Shown: positions 54,283-64,000 of the stretch, in pieces
How positions within the stretch are numbered: position 1 is the stretch's first letter
Layout of the letters: every line of letters begins with the position of its first letter
Source of the DNA: Symbiodinium natans
Lineage: Eukaryota; Sar; Dinophyceae; Suessiales; Symbiodiniaceae
NCBI GenBank assembly: GCA_905221605.1
Contig: CAJNDS010000542.1
Span: 51,001-115,000, forward strand
Direction: 5' to 3'
Length of the DNA: 64,000 nucleotides
Made by a program: the position numbers and the translations under genes
The notes under the pieces: generated by a model
The model's database searches: none
Seen by the model: the letters and a program-made list of their open reading frames with translations, nothing else
What the model was told of the DNA's origin: nothing

Positions 54283-54346
54283 TCAAAGCAGTTTGTCGGA
54301 GCCCGGAGGAGTTCCTCAACCACGTGGACTCCGTTGTCACCCTCCA
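54283..54346 (+). CDS. IQ half-exon (SVVTLQ)
   Basis: The frame near the end reads NHVDSVVTLQ before CCCCTCC. It supplies the first half of the motif continued at 54,480. Confidence 0.45.
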
Positions 54347-54479
54347 GCCCCTCCGGCTGCAGGGTTTTAAGCTTCTTGAGGGCCAACTTGAGGGGTTTGT
54401 AATAGGGTGAGGGCTGGCCACTGGGTTATGGGCCGGTTTTCAGCTGGCCCTGCTTCGATGCAGCTGGCTGCGCTCCTAG

Positions 54480-54514
54480 GCGCTATGCCCGTGGCTACCT
54501 CGTGAGGCTGAGGC
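54480..54514 (+). CDS. IQ half-exon (RYARGYLVRLR)
   Basis: Acceptor GCGCTCCTAG; reads RYARGYLVRLR, a near-perfect second half of an IQ motif. Confidence 0.7.
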
Positions 54515-54779
54515 CAGTGTCCGAGTGTCCAAGTGTCCGGGGAGGTGCGCAGGAATGGATGGAATTGGGGCTTCAGGGCTCTTCTTCCCGATGGCTGGCT
54601 AGTGGCTTCGCAGCTACCGCAGAAGGCTTCTGTAAGGGGCTGGAAAGGCAGAGGCATGGGGGGAGCGTCTTAAGCCTCACTTTCAAAGCTTTTGTGAGCC
54701 TTTGCGAGTGCTTTTGCAAAGGATGTGGCGAGAGGCCATCCAGGCACGGCTCTCGTCCTGACACTCTCCCACTTTGAGC

Positions 54780-54895
54780 GGGGGGTGTTGGGGGTGTTGG
54801 GGGTGTTGGGGTGTGTTGGGGGTGTTGGGGGTGTTGGGGGTGTTTGGGGGTGTTTGGGGGTGTTGGGGGTGTTGGGGGTGTTGGGGGTGTTTTGG
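54780..54895. repeat. 9-bp GGGTGTTGG tandem array
   Basis: About 13 units with small length changes. Gly/Val frames come from it. Confidence 0.95.
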
Positions 54896-55206
54896 GGCTC
54901 GGTTTCCCGGCACAGGTTTCAACTTCGAGGCCTTCCGAGGCTTAGGCTGATGACGAAAGCAGGCGTCAACAAAGGCACGAAGATGTACGAAGATGTACAA
55001 AGGAACCTGTTAGCATGTTAACATTGGTGGTGGTGGTGGTAGTGGCACCCCTCAAACCAACCCGAGGCAAAGCATTTCGTAACAGGTCTTGCGTCTCGCG
55101 TCTTCGGAAGAGTTCGGGCTGAGAGCTTGAGGTTTCGAGGTTGTAGCTTTCAGCCTCTTAAGCTCCATGAGAACCCAAAGGGGCCCCCACAAAATGTTCC
55201 CTGCTC

Positions 55207-55268
55207 AGACGGAGCAGCGCCTGTGGGCGGCAGTCGAGGCCAATTGGATTAAAGGCTTTAGGGGCCCC
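55207..55268 (+). CDS. IQ-like exon (RLWAAVEANWIKGFRG)
   Basis: After CCTGCTCAG the frame reads TEQRLWAAVEANWIKGFRG. E replaces Q of the IQ pair; KG and R positions fit. Confidence 0.5.
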
Positions 55269-55524
55269 GAGCGAAGTTGATGTTTGGTGTGTTCCAGTTT
55301 CGAGATTTTAGAGTGCTCGGTTCGGGGTTCGCCTCTCTCAGTGCAGAGCAGAGAGATGCCTACAAGCACTTGACGAGAAGGGTCGAGCTCCGAGTTCACC
55401 TTAAGGATGGCAAGAAGTAGTGTTACGACCCGCAAGAACTGCATTAGAGTCTCATTAGGGTCTCCAGGTAGGATCTAAGGAACCTGCAGTGGTAAGAAAC
55501 TCGCTACTTCCCCCCCCTATGCAG

Positions 55525-55575
55525 ATCCAGCGGTGCTGGCGCGGCTACATGGGCCGGCTCAGGCGGCTGGGCATC
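55525..55575 (+). CDS. IQ exon (IQRCWRGYMGRLRRL)
   Basis: A C-rich acceptor (CCCCCCCTATGCAG) precedes a textbook IQRCWRGYMGRLRRLG. Confidence 0.8.
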
Positions 55576-55653
55576 TCCCATCCCGCGCACTTAGTAGAGA
55601 AAAAAGAAGCTGTGCACTGAAAGTCGGTTTCGGCGGCTGCCAAAAACTGCGCA

Positions 55654-55710
55654 GGTGGGAGACGGAGTACGAGCGCCTTTGGTCGCGGGAAACCGCTGCG
55701 CTCATCATCC
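55654..55710 (+). CDS. IQ half-exon (ETAALIIQRQA)
   Basis: Acceptor AACTGCGCAG; reads WETEYERLWSRETAALIIQR. A possible second half (KCRRELK) follows CTGGCCAG at about 55,945. Confidence 0.7.
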
Positions 55711-56414
55711 AGAGGCAAGCTGGGCAATCGGGATCATTGAAAGGCTTGTGTCTCCTTTCAACGTTCTTGGGCTGTTTGTGGGTTTTGGGAGGATTGGCGT
55801 GAACCAGGAGTCCTTCCTTTGAGCCAAGAGTCCTTCCTTTGTTGCTGTGCTTCGCATCAATCTGGCAGCATGGCTGAAGGCTGCAAGAGGGACCCAAGTC
55901 AAAACCCGCCCTTGCGAGGAACGTTAGGGGCTGGCTGGCCAGAAGTGCCGCCGGGAGCTCAAGCTTGGGGGGATTTCGGGGAGTTTTGCAACGCTGTTGA
56001 GAGGGAGCGCGAATTACGGGCTGAAGGGCTTCCAGGCGTACAGGGAGAGGGTTCGCGGGTTTACATCTCAGGCAAGATATGACGGCTTGAGTCAGCGTGA
56101 CCCCCCCGTGGGTTGTGTTGCCAAAAGTACCGTACTGGGACAGCACCCTCCCCAAAGGTGACCGGCCGGCGCAAGCGCAAAGCGCGTGCAGAGTTCGAAA
56201 GAGCAAGGAGGTGGGATTCTGCACACTGAAACCCTCAACCCCAAATTCGTTTCTTTTGACCTCCCTCATGACCCAGCAACCTCTTAGCTTCCCGTGCGCG
56301 CAGCCCGAACCTCCCTCCCACCGCGCATCTTCGAGTCCTCAGCACAGGGAACCATTGCAGATATTCTGGGACGCCAACAATGTCGGGAATGACTCTTTGT
56401 GTTTTGTTTTGTGT

Positions 56415-56416
<2 letters not shown>

Positions 56417-56446
<30 letters not shown>
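56417..56446. repeat. (CT)n microsatellite
   Basis: Fifteen CT dinucleotides. Confidence 0.95.
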
Positions 56447-56448
<2 letters not shown>

Positions 56449-56551
56449 ATTGACACCGTATCCGTATCCTCCCTTGCAAAGAAATAGGAACTGCCCCACA
56501 CCCCAACAAACTCGAGAAGCTCCCTCTACTCTACTCTCTCTTGAAAGCGCA

Positions 56552-56582
56552 GGCGGTTCAAGGCCGCGCAGAAGATCCAAGC
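56552..56582 (+). CDS. IQ half-exon (RFKAAQKIQA)
   Basis: Acceptor AAAGCGCAG; reads RFKAAQKIQA, the start of a motif. The second half could be the 56,934 exon. Confidence 0.6.
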
Positions 56583-56933
56583 GTGTTCTCCCCAGATGTG
56601 GCAGACTGTTGGGTCGGAATTTCGGGCTCAGAGGGGAGCAATGCCGGGGACAACAGGCTCCTTGGGGTTGTCGATAGGGTTGGAAAGCCAAACAAAAACG
56701 ATAAGCCCTGCACACCAGCTTCGGACAGCTCAAAGCCGCCATCCATGACCTTGCATAGCTGATCACAGCACCCTGCATGGCAGAAACCCCGATCAAGGAA
56801 ACATGGGCTTAGAACGGTTTTGCCTCAATCCTATGAGCCCTTTTTACCCTAAACCCCAGGCCCTAAACCGAAAACCCTAAACCCCAAACTCTAAACCCGA
56901 AACCCTAAACCCTAATGCATCCAGCAAAGAAAC

Positions 56934-57005
56934 TGGAGGCTGACGCGCGGCGTGCTCTGCCGCAAGCGCGCCCGGCAGCCCAGAGCAGAAGCACGAGCAT
57001 GAGCG
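56934..57005 (+). CDS. IQ exon (QRNWRLTRGVLCRKRARQ)
   Basis: A CCCTAAA-like array (56,845-56,916) ends 9 bp before the GCATCCAG acceptor. The exon reads QRNWRLTRGVLCRKRARQ and continues basic. Confidence 0.65.
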
Positions 57006-57393
57006 GGGTGCAGGCTTAAAGCTAGCCGATTGAGGGTTGAGTTGCGTAGGACGCTCTGATTCCAAGGCTTATAAGTTGAAGAGTTGGAGAGCTCTCGATT
57101 TAGCCGATCGAGGCCAAGAGGGGGAGAAGGTGCCAAGCACAATCTCCGCCTAAATGGCTCATTCCAGGCAGTCGGTTTGGAAAAGCGGAGTCAGGTATGC
57201 ACACGCCGACAACAACTCCCCCAAAACAACACATGAACTCCGAGCCTCAAGTTTAGGCCCCTAAGCAAGAAGGCAAGATCTAACCCTTACATCTACCTAC
57301 ATCTTTTCGAACCCCCTTTCTCACAATCCTCAATCGCCTCAACTTCCCAAAGCTTTGACCACCCTTGTGACAGCCTGCCGCCCCCCGAATCAG

Positions 57394-57430
57394 GTTAAGG
57401 CTTTCTGGCGCCGAAAAGTGGAGGCCACCC
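57394..57430 (+). CDS. IQ half-exon (VKAFWRRKVEAT)
   Basis: A C-rich acceptor (CCGCCCCCCGAATCAG) precedes VKAFWRRKVEAT. Confidence 0.5.
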
Positions 57431-57707
57431 TGAGGGGCCTTATAGCGGGCCCTATATGTTCCCATATTGTATCCTGTATCTGGGAGGCACCAACACTCCT
57501 GTAAAAATGAGACCCTGTAAGAGCAAAGTTATGAGAGTCATGGGTCCAGACAATTTGGGGTGTGGGGGTCGCCAAATGACCTGTAGGGGCTTCAAGGCTC
57601 TCAAGGGTGCTTACGGGTTCCAAGAGAGGTCGTAAGACTGTTTAGGGTCTCTGGGCCTAGTGGGTCAAAGCGGGTGGACGCCCTGCCAAAGCAATGCCCG
57701 GGCACAG

Positions 57708-57770
57708 GCCGCCACGACCATCCAGCGCATCTGGCGGGGTCACCGCCTGCGCTGCCAGCGGAGGGACCAG
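57708..57770 (+). CDS. IQ exon (AATTIQRIWRGHRLRCQRR)
   Basis: Acceptor CCGGGCACAG and a GTCGAC donor; a perfect IQ consensus, the best in the window. Confidence 0.85.
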
Positions 57771-58041
57771 GTCGACATGCTCGTTCTTGGGTGAGCAGTT
57801 GTATTCAAATATGGCATATTCCCATGGCTTTGGAACGCTTTGGTGACGTCTCCTCTGAGAAGCTTAGCTCAAACCCTGATGCAATGCCTGTGCAACTCCC
57901 AAGCAACTTGAATCATCACCTGACCCCCCCCCCCCCCGCCCCCACCCTTCGCGCGCCGCCTCTGGGGGATGCAGATTTGTTGGGAACTTCAAGGCTGCTT
58001 TGGTAAGGGCTTCACTTCTCTCTGGTGAGGATCGACGGCAG

Positions 58042-58098
58042 CAACTCGTCAAGATCCAGTCGATGTGCCGAACGCAGCTCGGCAGAAGACACCTCAAG
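58042..58098 (+). CDS. IQ exon (LVKIQSMCRTQLGRRHLK)
   Basis: Acceptor GACGGCAG; reads QQLVKIQSMCRTQLGRRHLK. T replaces the central G. Confidence 0.7.
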
Positions 58099-58576
58099 GC
58101 AGTTGGACAATCGGAGGACCTCCTTTTGATGCAAGAATGGGTCTTCGCCTGTCTCAAGAGCGAGAGCGCCAGTATAGTGTTGGCAGCATTGCTGGCTTGC
58201 ATGAACCTGTCCAAGCTCCTGTCCCGAAAACGTCCTGCAAGCACCTCAAAGCTACACCCCCAAACGAATTACCAAAAGCAAGAGCGCCCCCGAGAAGGTT
58301 CCTGGTTCGCTCCCGGCGCTTTCACCTCCTCGCGAGGGTCTGGCGGTTGCCACATGTGATCGTGGGGGAGTCTTTATTCATTTTTTTGGGCGGTCACTGC
58401 CGCGGCAGGCTTCCGGCTGAAGATCTCGACATAGCCGAAAGTGCGTGAGAGCGCGGGGAATTGAGAGCCCTCTGTAAAGGCTGGAAGGAGGCATGAGGCA
58501 TCATGGTCATCAATGGAAACCGGGTCCTAAAACTTAAGCCTTCATCCCTATAGGCCTCTAGACCTCACCTGGGCCA

Positions 58577-58628
58577 GGTGATCCTGGTGCAGCGCCACTG
58601 GCGCAAGTGGCTGCGCTACATCCCTGAG
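58577..58628 (+). CDS. IQ exon (VILVQRHWRKWLRYIPE)
   Basis: Acceptor CTGGGCCAG and a GTGCGG donor; V replaces I of the IQ pair. Confidence 0.75.
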
Positions 58629-59009
58629 GTGCGGGCGTCGCAGAAATGCACAGTAGGGGGTGCCCGAGTACTTCTCCCAAGAAAGCTCCTCCCTCATTCG
58701 GGTTTAAGGCTGTTAGTTGTTACTGTTGGTGAGGATCGTTTGCTGAGGCCAGGCCCTTGCCGTAAGAGGCCCCAAGCAGTGAGACCGTGTTGAGAGGGGC
58801 ACTCTCCAGTGGATCAAGTGAATCAAGAGAGCACAGCAGACACCACAAAGAGCCCAGAGGCCCACAAGCGACGACAGTTTTGTATCGCCTTTGGCGAGCA
58901 CGGAACGTTCAAAAGTGAGCGACAGTTGCGCATCGCGTTTGTTCATATTTATTGTTAGAGTTTTATTTAGATTCACATTTGTAGTATATTTGTACTTATA
59001 GTTGAATAT

Positions 59010-59067
<58 letters not shown>
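59010..59067. repeat. (GA)n microsatellite
   Basis: About 58 bp of GA with one C. Confidence 0.95.
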
Positions 59068-59112
59068 TCTTTCTCTCGGTTCAGGAATAGAGCGTCTACC
59101 GCTTCGCTCCAC

Positions 59113-59171
59113 TGAGGCCGAGCGCGCGCGGAGGCGGGAGCGATCGCTGCAGCAGCGCAAGGCGCGGCACA
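59113..59171 (+). CDS. Exon, highly basic helix
   Basis: The frame reads EAERARRRERSLQQRKARHK. A charged single helix or coiled coil of the IQ protein. Acceptor CTCCACTGAG is weak. Confidence 0.45.
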
Positions 59172-59784
59172 AGGGTCCATCAAGTTAGTATCAGTAATTC
59201 TCAGTAGTTCTATAACTCTTTACAACATGTCCACCGTTGCACCATGTTAGCCTTGTTACGGTTATGATTTGTTCTTAGTCGGTGTTTTTTTAAATGGTCG
59301 CTGCTGTTGCTAGGAACTCCTTCCACTGTCGCTCTTGCTGTCACCGTGGCTATCATACAAACTGTCCTAGGATCAAGGCATTAAAACTTTCAGAGCTGGG
59401 TGGTGGATTTCAGATCGCCTCTGAACAAACCCCAAAACTATCAAACCGTTGATGACACCCCAAGAAAAGCCCCACCCTTTCAAGACGTAAACGCATGCAA
59501 ACCCAAGCCTCAAGCACCACACTGCACTCGAAAATGGGGGGCTTCCGAGATTAGGGGTACCTTATTGGGTCCTTACTACAAGGGAATCCTACTATTTGGG
59601 GGGTCTATGTTAGGGGTCCCCTATTGTCGTAAACCCCCCCGAACTGTCGGATCCTAAGGTCAGCACGAGTCCTCAACGAATATCGGGGTCGGAAAGAGTT
59701 ACTAATCTGATTCCCTTCTGGTTCCCATTCAATGACCCGTTCTAAATGCAGGCCCCCAAGAGTAAGTTTTTGAGATGGCTCTGA

Positions 59785-59840
59785 GGCGGCGACCATCATC
59801 CAGCAAGGCTTCCGTGACTCCCAGAGCTACGCGAAAGGCC
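59785..59840 (+). CDS. IQ exon (AATIIQQGFRDSQSYAKG)
   Basis: Acceptor GGCTCTGAG; IQ pair and aromatic positions fit. A TTTAGGG-like patch follows (59,878-59,900). Confidence 0.65.
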
Positions 59841-60110
59841 GCTGCTGTTCGGGGGGTTGAGGGCTTAAGGGTTTAGGCTTTAGGGTTTAGGGTTTAGGGA
59901 TACCCAAGCTTCCAGACAAATTCAGCAGAGGCTCCGAACCTTCAGCCTCCGAAGCCTACGGCCCCTAAGCGTCCTGTAAGAGCCCTATCGGGCGGGCAGG
60001 ATTGTAAGGTTCCTGGCAATGAGACAGCATAAGCAGCGGCCACTGGCACCCGACTTAACCCCTCAAAGAGGGAATAAGAACCTGTCGTAGACCGAGAACC
60101 TGTGTGCCAG

Positions 60111-60152
60111 ATGCGGCTGCGGGGCCTTCGGAGGCTCCGCCGGTCCCGGAGG
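60111..60152 (+). CDS. Last IQ-like exon (MRLRGLRRLRRSRR)
   Basis: Acceptor TGTGTGCCAG and a GTGCCG donor; reads MRLRGLRRLRRSRR, basic with RG. No further exon of the gene was recognised to the right. Confidence 0.5.
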
Positions 60153-60524
60153 GTGCCGAGGCGCTGGGCAACACACCCTCTCAAAATTGGAGTGAGAGGG
60201 GCTCCCCCGTACTTAAGCACCCTCCTGCCTATGTGGCCGCTGTTTTTTTTTTTCTCCTTCTCGTCCCTCAAAGCTTGCGGGACTCGAGTGCTGCTAAAAG
60301 CCTCTAGTATGCTTTATAGTAAACTTTCTAGAGCAGTGCTTATTCTGGAGAGGGGCATGTAAAAGGAGTTGGCAGGGATTCTGCAAAGTGGGGAGCTGGA
60401 AGTCCCTCAAAGCGGTGACCCTGAACTTGACACGCCCTGAGAGAAAGTCATATGAAAGTCAGCTGGTGGTAAAGCTCTACGCCCCCCCCAAAAGGAGAGT
60501 AGGGGCTCTCCACAAGGGGTCTCC

Positions 60525-60699
60525 CTAAACCCTAAACCCTAAACCCTAAACCCTAAACCCCAAACCCTAAACCCTAAACCCTAAACCCTAAACCCTAAAC
60601 CCTAAACCCTAAACCCTAAACCCTAAACCCTAAACCCTAAACCCTAAACCCTAAACCCTAAACCCTAAGCCCTAAACCCTAAACCCTAAACCCTACACC
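60525..60699. repeat. CCCTAAA array
   Basis: About 24 heptamers. An inverted TTTAGGG array lies at 60,797-60,888; the 97 bp between them may be a small exon. Confidence 0.97.
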
Positions 60700-60796
60700 A
60701 GTAGGTTATAAGTTTCCCCACACACTCCAGGAGTGATGCGCTGAATGCATCGACTCGCAAGCGCTCTGAGGGCATCTCATCACGTGCCTCTTCAAT

Positions 60797-60888
60797 AGGG
60801 TTTAGGGTTTTTAGGGTTTAGGGTTTTAGGGTTTTAGGGTTTAGGGTTTGGGGTTTAGGGTTTAGGGTTTAAGGTTTGGGGTTTAGGA
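60797..60888. repeat. TTTAGGG array
   Basis: About twelve units with TTTTAGGG and TTTGGGG variants, in the orientation opposite to 60,525-60,699. Confidence 0.95.
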
Positions 60889-62850
60889 CCAGCTTGCCCA
60901 CCCCACAATGCTCCTCACCCAAGGTCTTGGTTCCCAGAACGGAGCATCAGCATCCGAATATAGGGAACCGTCGGAGTAGTGACTAATCGTATTCCCTTAT
61001 GGTCCCTTTGTAATCATGCTATAATAACTCCCCAAAACCCTATTCTAACTATTCAGGCCCCTACATTGGCTTCTTCTCTTTGGGGCACCCTCTCAGTGCT
61101 GCCGCCCTGTTTCACACCACCAGCGCAAGGTCTCTACAAGCAGAACTGCTTGCAAGTGTACAGAGACACGGGGGCTGTCGTTATTAGGGAACCTCACAGC
61201 ACTACAGAGGACCCCATGCCCCCCAGAGGAACCTCAAAGCCCTCTCCGTCTACGGGGAACAGCCAGGGTAATTCATGCGCACTCGAATGATTCAACTCGC
61301 CCCAATCGGAAGCAAAAAGGCGGAAATGGGATTGCTCCTTCTTCGGATATCGGAACGTGACGAGTTCGACACGGCTTCTGGACGTTGAGTAGTGCTAGGG
61401 GGCCCAGAGCAGTCCACGGACGATCCGATGGAGGTCAAAGGCACTTGGACCGGGTGAGCTGACCAGCGCTCGCAAAGTTGCGGAGCAGACGCGCAGGATA
61501 AGCCAAAAGCTAACGGAACACGACACGAGACGACGTGATACACCGTGGAGCAAGACACCGGGCCGAAGGCCCTTAATTACCTCCCCCCCCCTACTCGCCG
61601 GCCGTCTGCCACAGCCTCGCTCAAGGCTGGGCAGTCTTGCTTTGCCACGAGATCACAAATCAGGAAGCAGAGTCTTTTTTCTCTTGACGACCTTTGCAGG
61701 GGAAAGGCGTGGGGACATTCCGATCGCCCTCTCCCACACCTCCCATCGAACCACAGCGCGCGCGGGATGTCCTTGCTGTTGTCCCGAGTGACGCGCGGCG
61801 GCCTTTGGAGCTAGAACGGCAAGAGTGCGAACCCTCCCGAAAACATCTTTCCAATGCAGACAATCGGCTTCTGCGTGGTGAGCCAACTTTTCGACCCATT
61901 CTCGCCAAAATCTTCGGCGGTCGACTTTGTTTTGCTGGGCCTGTTACGTCCGCAATGCGTCGTGACAATTCCGCAGCGATCCATCCGTTGAGCTGTCGAG
62001 TCAACGCCTGCTTCCAGGCCCGAAAGTCTGGCTGCTGGATCATGTTAATTTTACTCGCCCGCCTCGACGGCCTCGACCGCCTCGACTGGCCCAGCGCGTT
62101 TCGTCGCGTCGGTCCATACGCTGCACAAGTAGCGGTAGGCTTTGTCGAGTCTTTCCGTCCTATGTGCCTGTGTGATCCTCACTGCAGGAGCAGTTCGCGG
62201 AGCATTGAGTTTTTGGTTCCTGTGCCCTTTTGCGTCTTTGGAGCAAGTGCTTGCGGTGGTGTGAAGTCTCCCTGTCATCTAGCTGTGGGGTTCCAGCAGG
62301 TTGAGGGTCCTTGGAAGACGCAATCTCGAAGGCACGCTGGCGTCGGCTGGCCCTCTCGCTTCCGATTTGCAACAGCAGCAATGCCTTCTCACGCATTGCC
62401 TCCAATAGTGCAGGGCTCAGCCAAGGCCCGTCACACTACGCAAGCAGCGTCTGCCCAGGGAAGCGCTCGCGGTTTTCGCCAGCGCCGCGAGCACCAACTT
62501 ATGCTAAGCTTCCGTGTTTTTTTGCTGCAGTGGCTTGTTTTGCTGTAGAGGCGGGCCTCGGTGATCCCGGGAGTGAGCGAGCCCCCGCCACGAGAGCAAA
62601 ACACAAAAGCAGCCCGACATCAAAAAAAACCAAGGCGTCCTCGCCACCGACAGCAACAAAAAATAAGGCCATGCGAACGGAACGCAAATCTGTGACTCCC
62701 AGGTCCGTGACAATGCTACCTACTAATGACCTCATTAAGACCATTATTAATATTAGTAGTATGTTAAGTACTATACCATTATTAGTATTTTTCCCCGCAT
62801 CACTGTGTGGGGTTCTTGTTTTCTTTGGACCGACGCCCGCACCACGTGTG
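60889..62850. other. No clear gene; weak - strand coding signal
   Basis: On the - strand, 62,043-61,660 reads MIQQPDFRAWKQALTRQLNG, then WIAAELSRRIADVTG, and 62,405-62,160 reads MREKALLLLQIGSERASRRQ. The segments are helix-like and could be remnants of a retroelement or host gene in the opposite direction, but frames change and no domain was recognised. The overlapping 284-codon + frame (61,694-62,548) has the composition of a shadow frame. From 62,720 the DNA is AT-rich. Confidence 0.3.
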
Positions 62851-62929
62851 CGTCACACACACAGACACATGCATGACACGCACGACGTCACATACACACA
62901 TACACATGCATCATACAACGTCACAGTCA

Positions 62930-64000
62930 CACACACACACCACACACGCGCACAGACACAGACACAGACACAGACACAGGCACAGACACAGACACAGACA
63001 AAGACACAGATACAGACCCACACGCACACGCACACGCACACGCACACGCACACGCACACGCACACGCACACGCACACGCACACGCACACGACGCACACGC
63101 ACACGACGCACACGCACACGACGCACACGCACACGACGCACACGCACACGACGCACACGCACACGACGCACACGCACACGACGCACACGCACACGACGCA
63201 CACGCACACGACGCACACGCACACGACGCACACGCACATACCGCACAAGCCCTCACCCCGACTCACAACGCACACGACTCACACGCACACACGCAACGCA
63301 CACGACGCAACACGACGACGACGCACACTCACACGCCTCACACGCACACGCCGCACACAGCACAAACCGACGCACACCACATACGAACTCACACGCACAC
63401 AGCGCACCGACCAACACGCCACGCAAACCGCACACGCACACAACCCACGCACCGCACAACACGACGGATCGCACAACACGCCACGCACGAAACCCTCACA
63501 CTCTCACACACGCACACGCACAACACGCAGGACGCACAACACGCCCAGGCACAACACGCCCAGGCACAACACGCCCAGGCACAACACGCCCAGGCACAAC
63601 ACGCCCAGGCACAACACGCCCACGCACAACACGCCCACGCACAACACGCCCACGCACAACACGCCCACGCACAACACGCCCACGCACAACACGCACACGC
63701 ACAACACGCACACGCACAACACGCACACGCACAACACGCACACGCACAACACGCACACGCACAACACGCACACGCACAACACGCACACGCACAACACGCA
63801 CACGCACAACACGCATACGCACAACACGCATACGCACAACACGCATACGCACAACACGCATACGCACAACACGCACACGCACAACGCGCACACGCACAAC
63901 GCGCACACGCACAACACGCACACGCACAACACGCACTACAGCACAACCGCACACTCACGCCACACCACCACACCCACGCACACACGCACACCACGCACAA
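62930..64000. repeat. CA-rich satellite with 6-bp and 15-bp periods
   Basis: (CACAGA)n at 62,951-63,015 passes into (CACACG)n, then a 15-bp unit CACACGCACACGACG (about 63,080-63,237). After a less regular part comes another 15-bp unit, CAACACGCCCAGGCA and variants (about 63,530-63,935). It runs to the right edge. Long Cys/Val/Ala frames are artefacts. Confidence 0.95.

Larger units (their letters stand above)
35983..60152 (+). other. Multi-exon locus encoding a chain of IQ motifs
   Basis: More than twenty small + strand exons between these points encode IQ motifs (IQxxxRGxxxR) or halves of them. IQ motifs are helical calmodulin or EF-hand light-chain binding sites; proteins with long IQ chains act as structural or motor scaffolds. 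Many motifs are split by introns at or near the IQ pair, and the pieces rejoin well across consecutive exons: 43,624 to 44,054, 44,774 to 53,789, and 54,346 to 54,480. With the TPR exons at 22.8-25.0 kb this may be one TPR-IQ protein, a combination I know from ciliates and other alveolates. That is inference: the 10 kb between the two blocks holds only unassigned exon islands. The intron from 44.77 to 53.79 kb carries the inverted-repeat element described below. Confidence 0.7.

Noticed and set aside
61694-62548. 284-codon + strand ORF
   Set aside because: No domain, shadow-like composition, and - strand frames over the same bases look more protein-like.
62853-64000. Several long Cys/Val/Ala/Arg frames
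   Set aside because: All three - frames stay open because of the 15-bp-periodic satellite; none has normal composition.

Overview
The window looks like nuclear DNA of a dinoflagellate. Five things suggest this. Short exons of about 40-100 bp sit in long low-complexity introns. At least two exon junctions need a GC splice donor. Several regions encode protein types I know as strongly expanded in dinoflagellates: a multi-membrane protein with a 'FLDxLCIPQDDE' motif, a CRN/RHS-like NTPase and a UPF1-like helicase. Telomere-type TTTAGGG/CCCTAAA repeats are everywhere. All recognisable host exons lie on the + strand. The species cannot be named from the sequence.

Layout. 0.8-5.5 kb: exons of one multi-membrane protein gene of the dinoflagellate TIR-like type. 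5.5-14.7 kb: mostly introns, microsatellites and tandem repeats, with a probable terminal coding exon at 12.2 kb and a possible membrane exon at 10.5 kb. 14.7-18.7 kb: small exons with RING-like Cys/His motifs and a tandemly duplicated exon module. 22.8-25.0 kb: a clear kinesin-light-chain-like TPR domain split over at least seven exons. 25-35 kb: repeat-rich, with a few exon-sized islands flanked by telomere-like arrays. 36.0-60.2 kb: more than twenty small exons encoding calmodulin-binding IQ motifs. TPR plus IQ fusions occur in protists, so RING-like, TPR and IQ exons may form one giant gene. That is an inference, because transcripts cannot be seen. 61-64 kb: poorly coding DNA and a long 15-bp-periodic satellite at the right edge.

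The most unusual object is an 8.35-kb segment at 45,134-53,482 bounded by inverted repeats of about 280 bp. It sits inside one intron of the IQ gene, and the IQ motif is split exactly across it (44.77 kb to 53.79 kb). Its right third is a compact AT-rich island unlike everything around it. The island carries a broken A32-like (FtsK/HerA-type) DNA-packaging ATPase related to those of polinton-like viruses and virophages, two small hypothetical proteins and a small CxxC zinc-binding protein. Its left two thirds are GC-rich, with a frameshifted CRN/RHS-like NTPase and a UPF1-like SF1 helicase fragment. I read it as a decayed endogenous polinton-like or virophage-like element that has taken in, or become composite with, host-type mobile DNA.

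The second notable pattern is intron architecture. Along the + strand, G-rich TTTAGGG arrays follow exons and C-rich CCCTAAA arrays (or poly-C) precede them, so an intron's two ends would be complementary and could pair as a hairpin.
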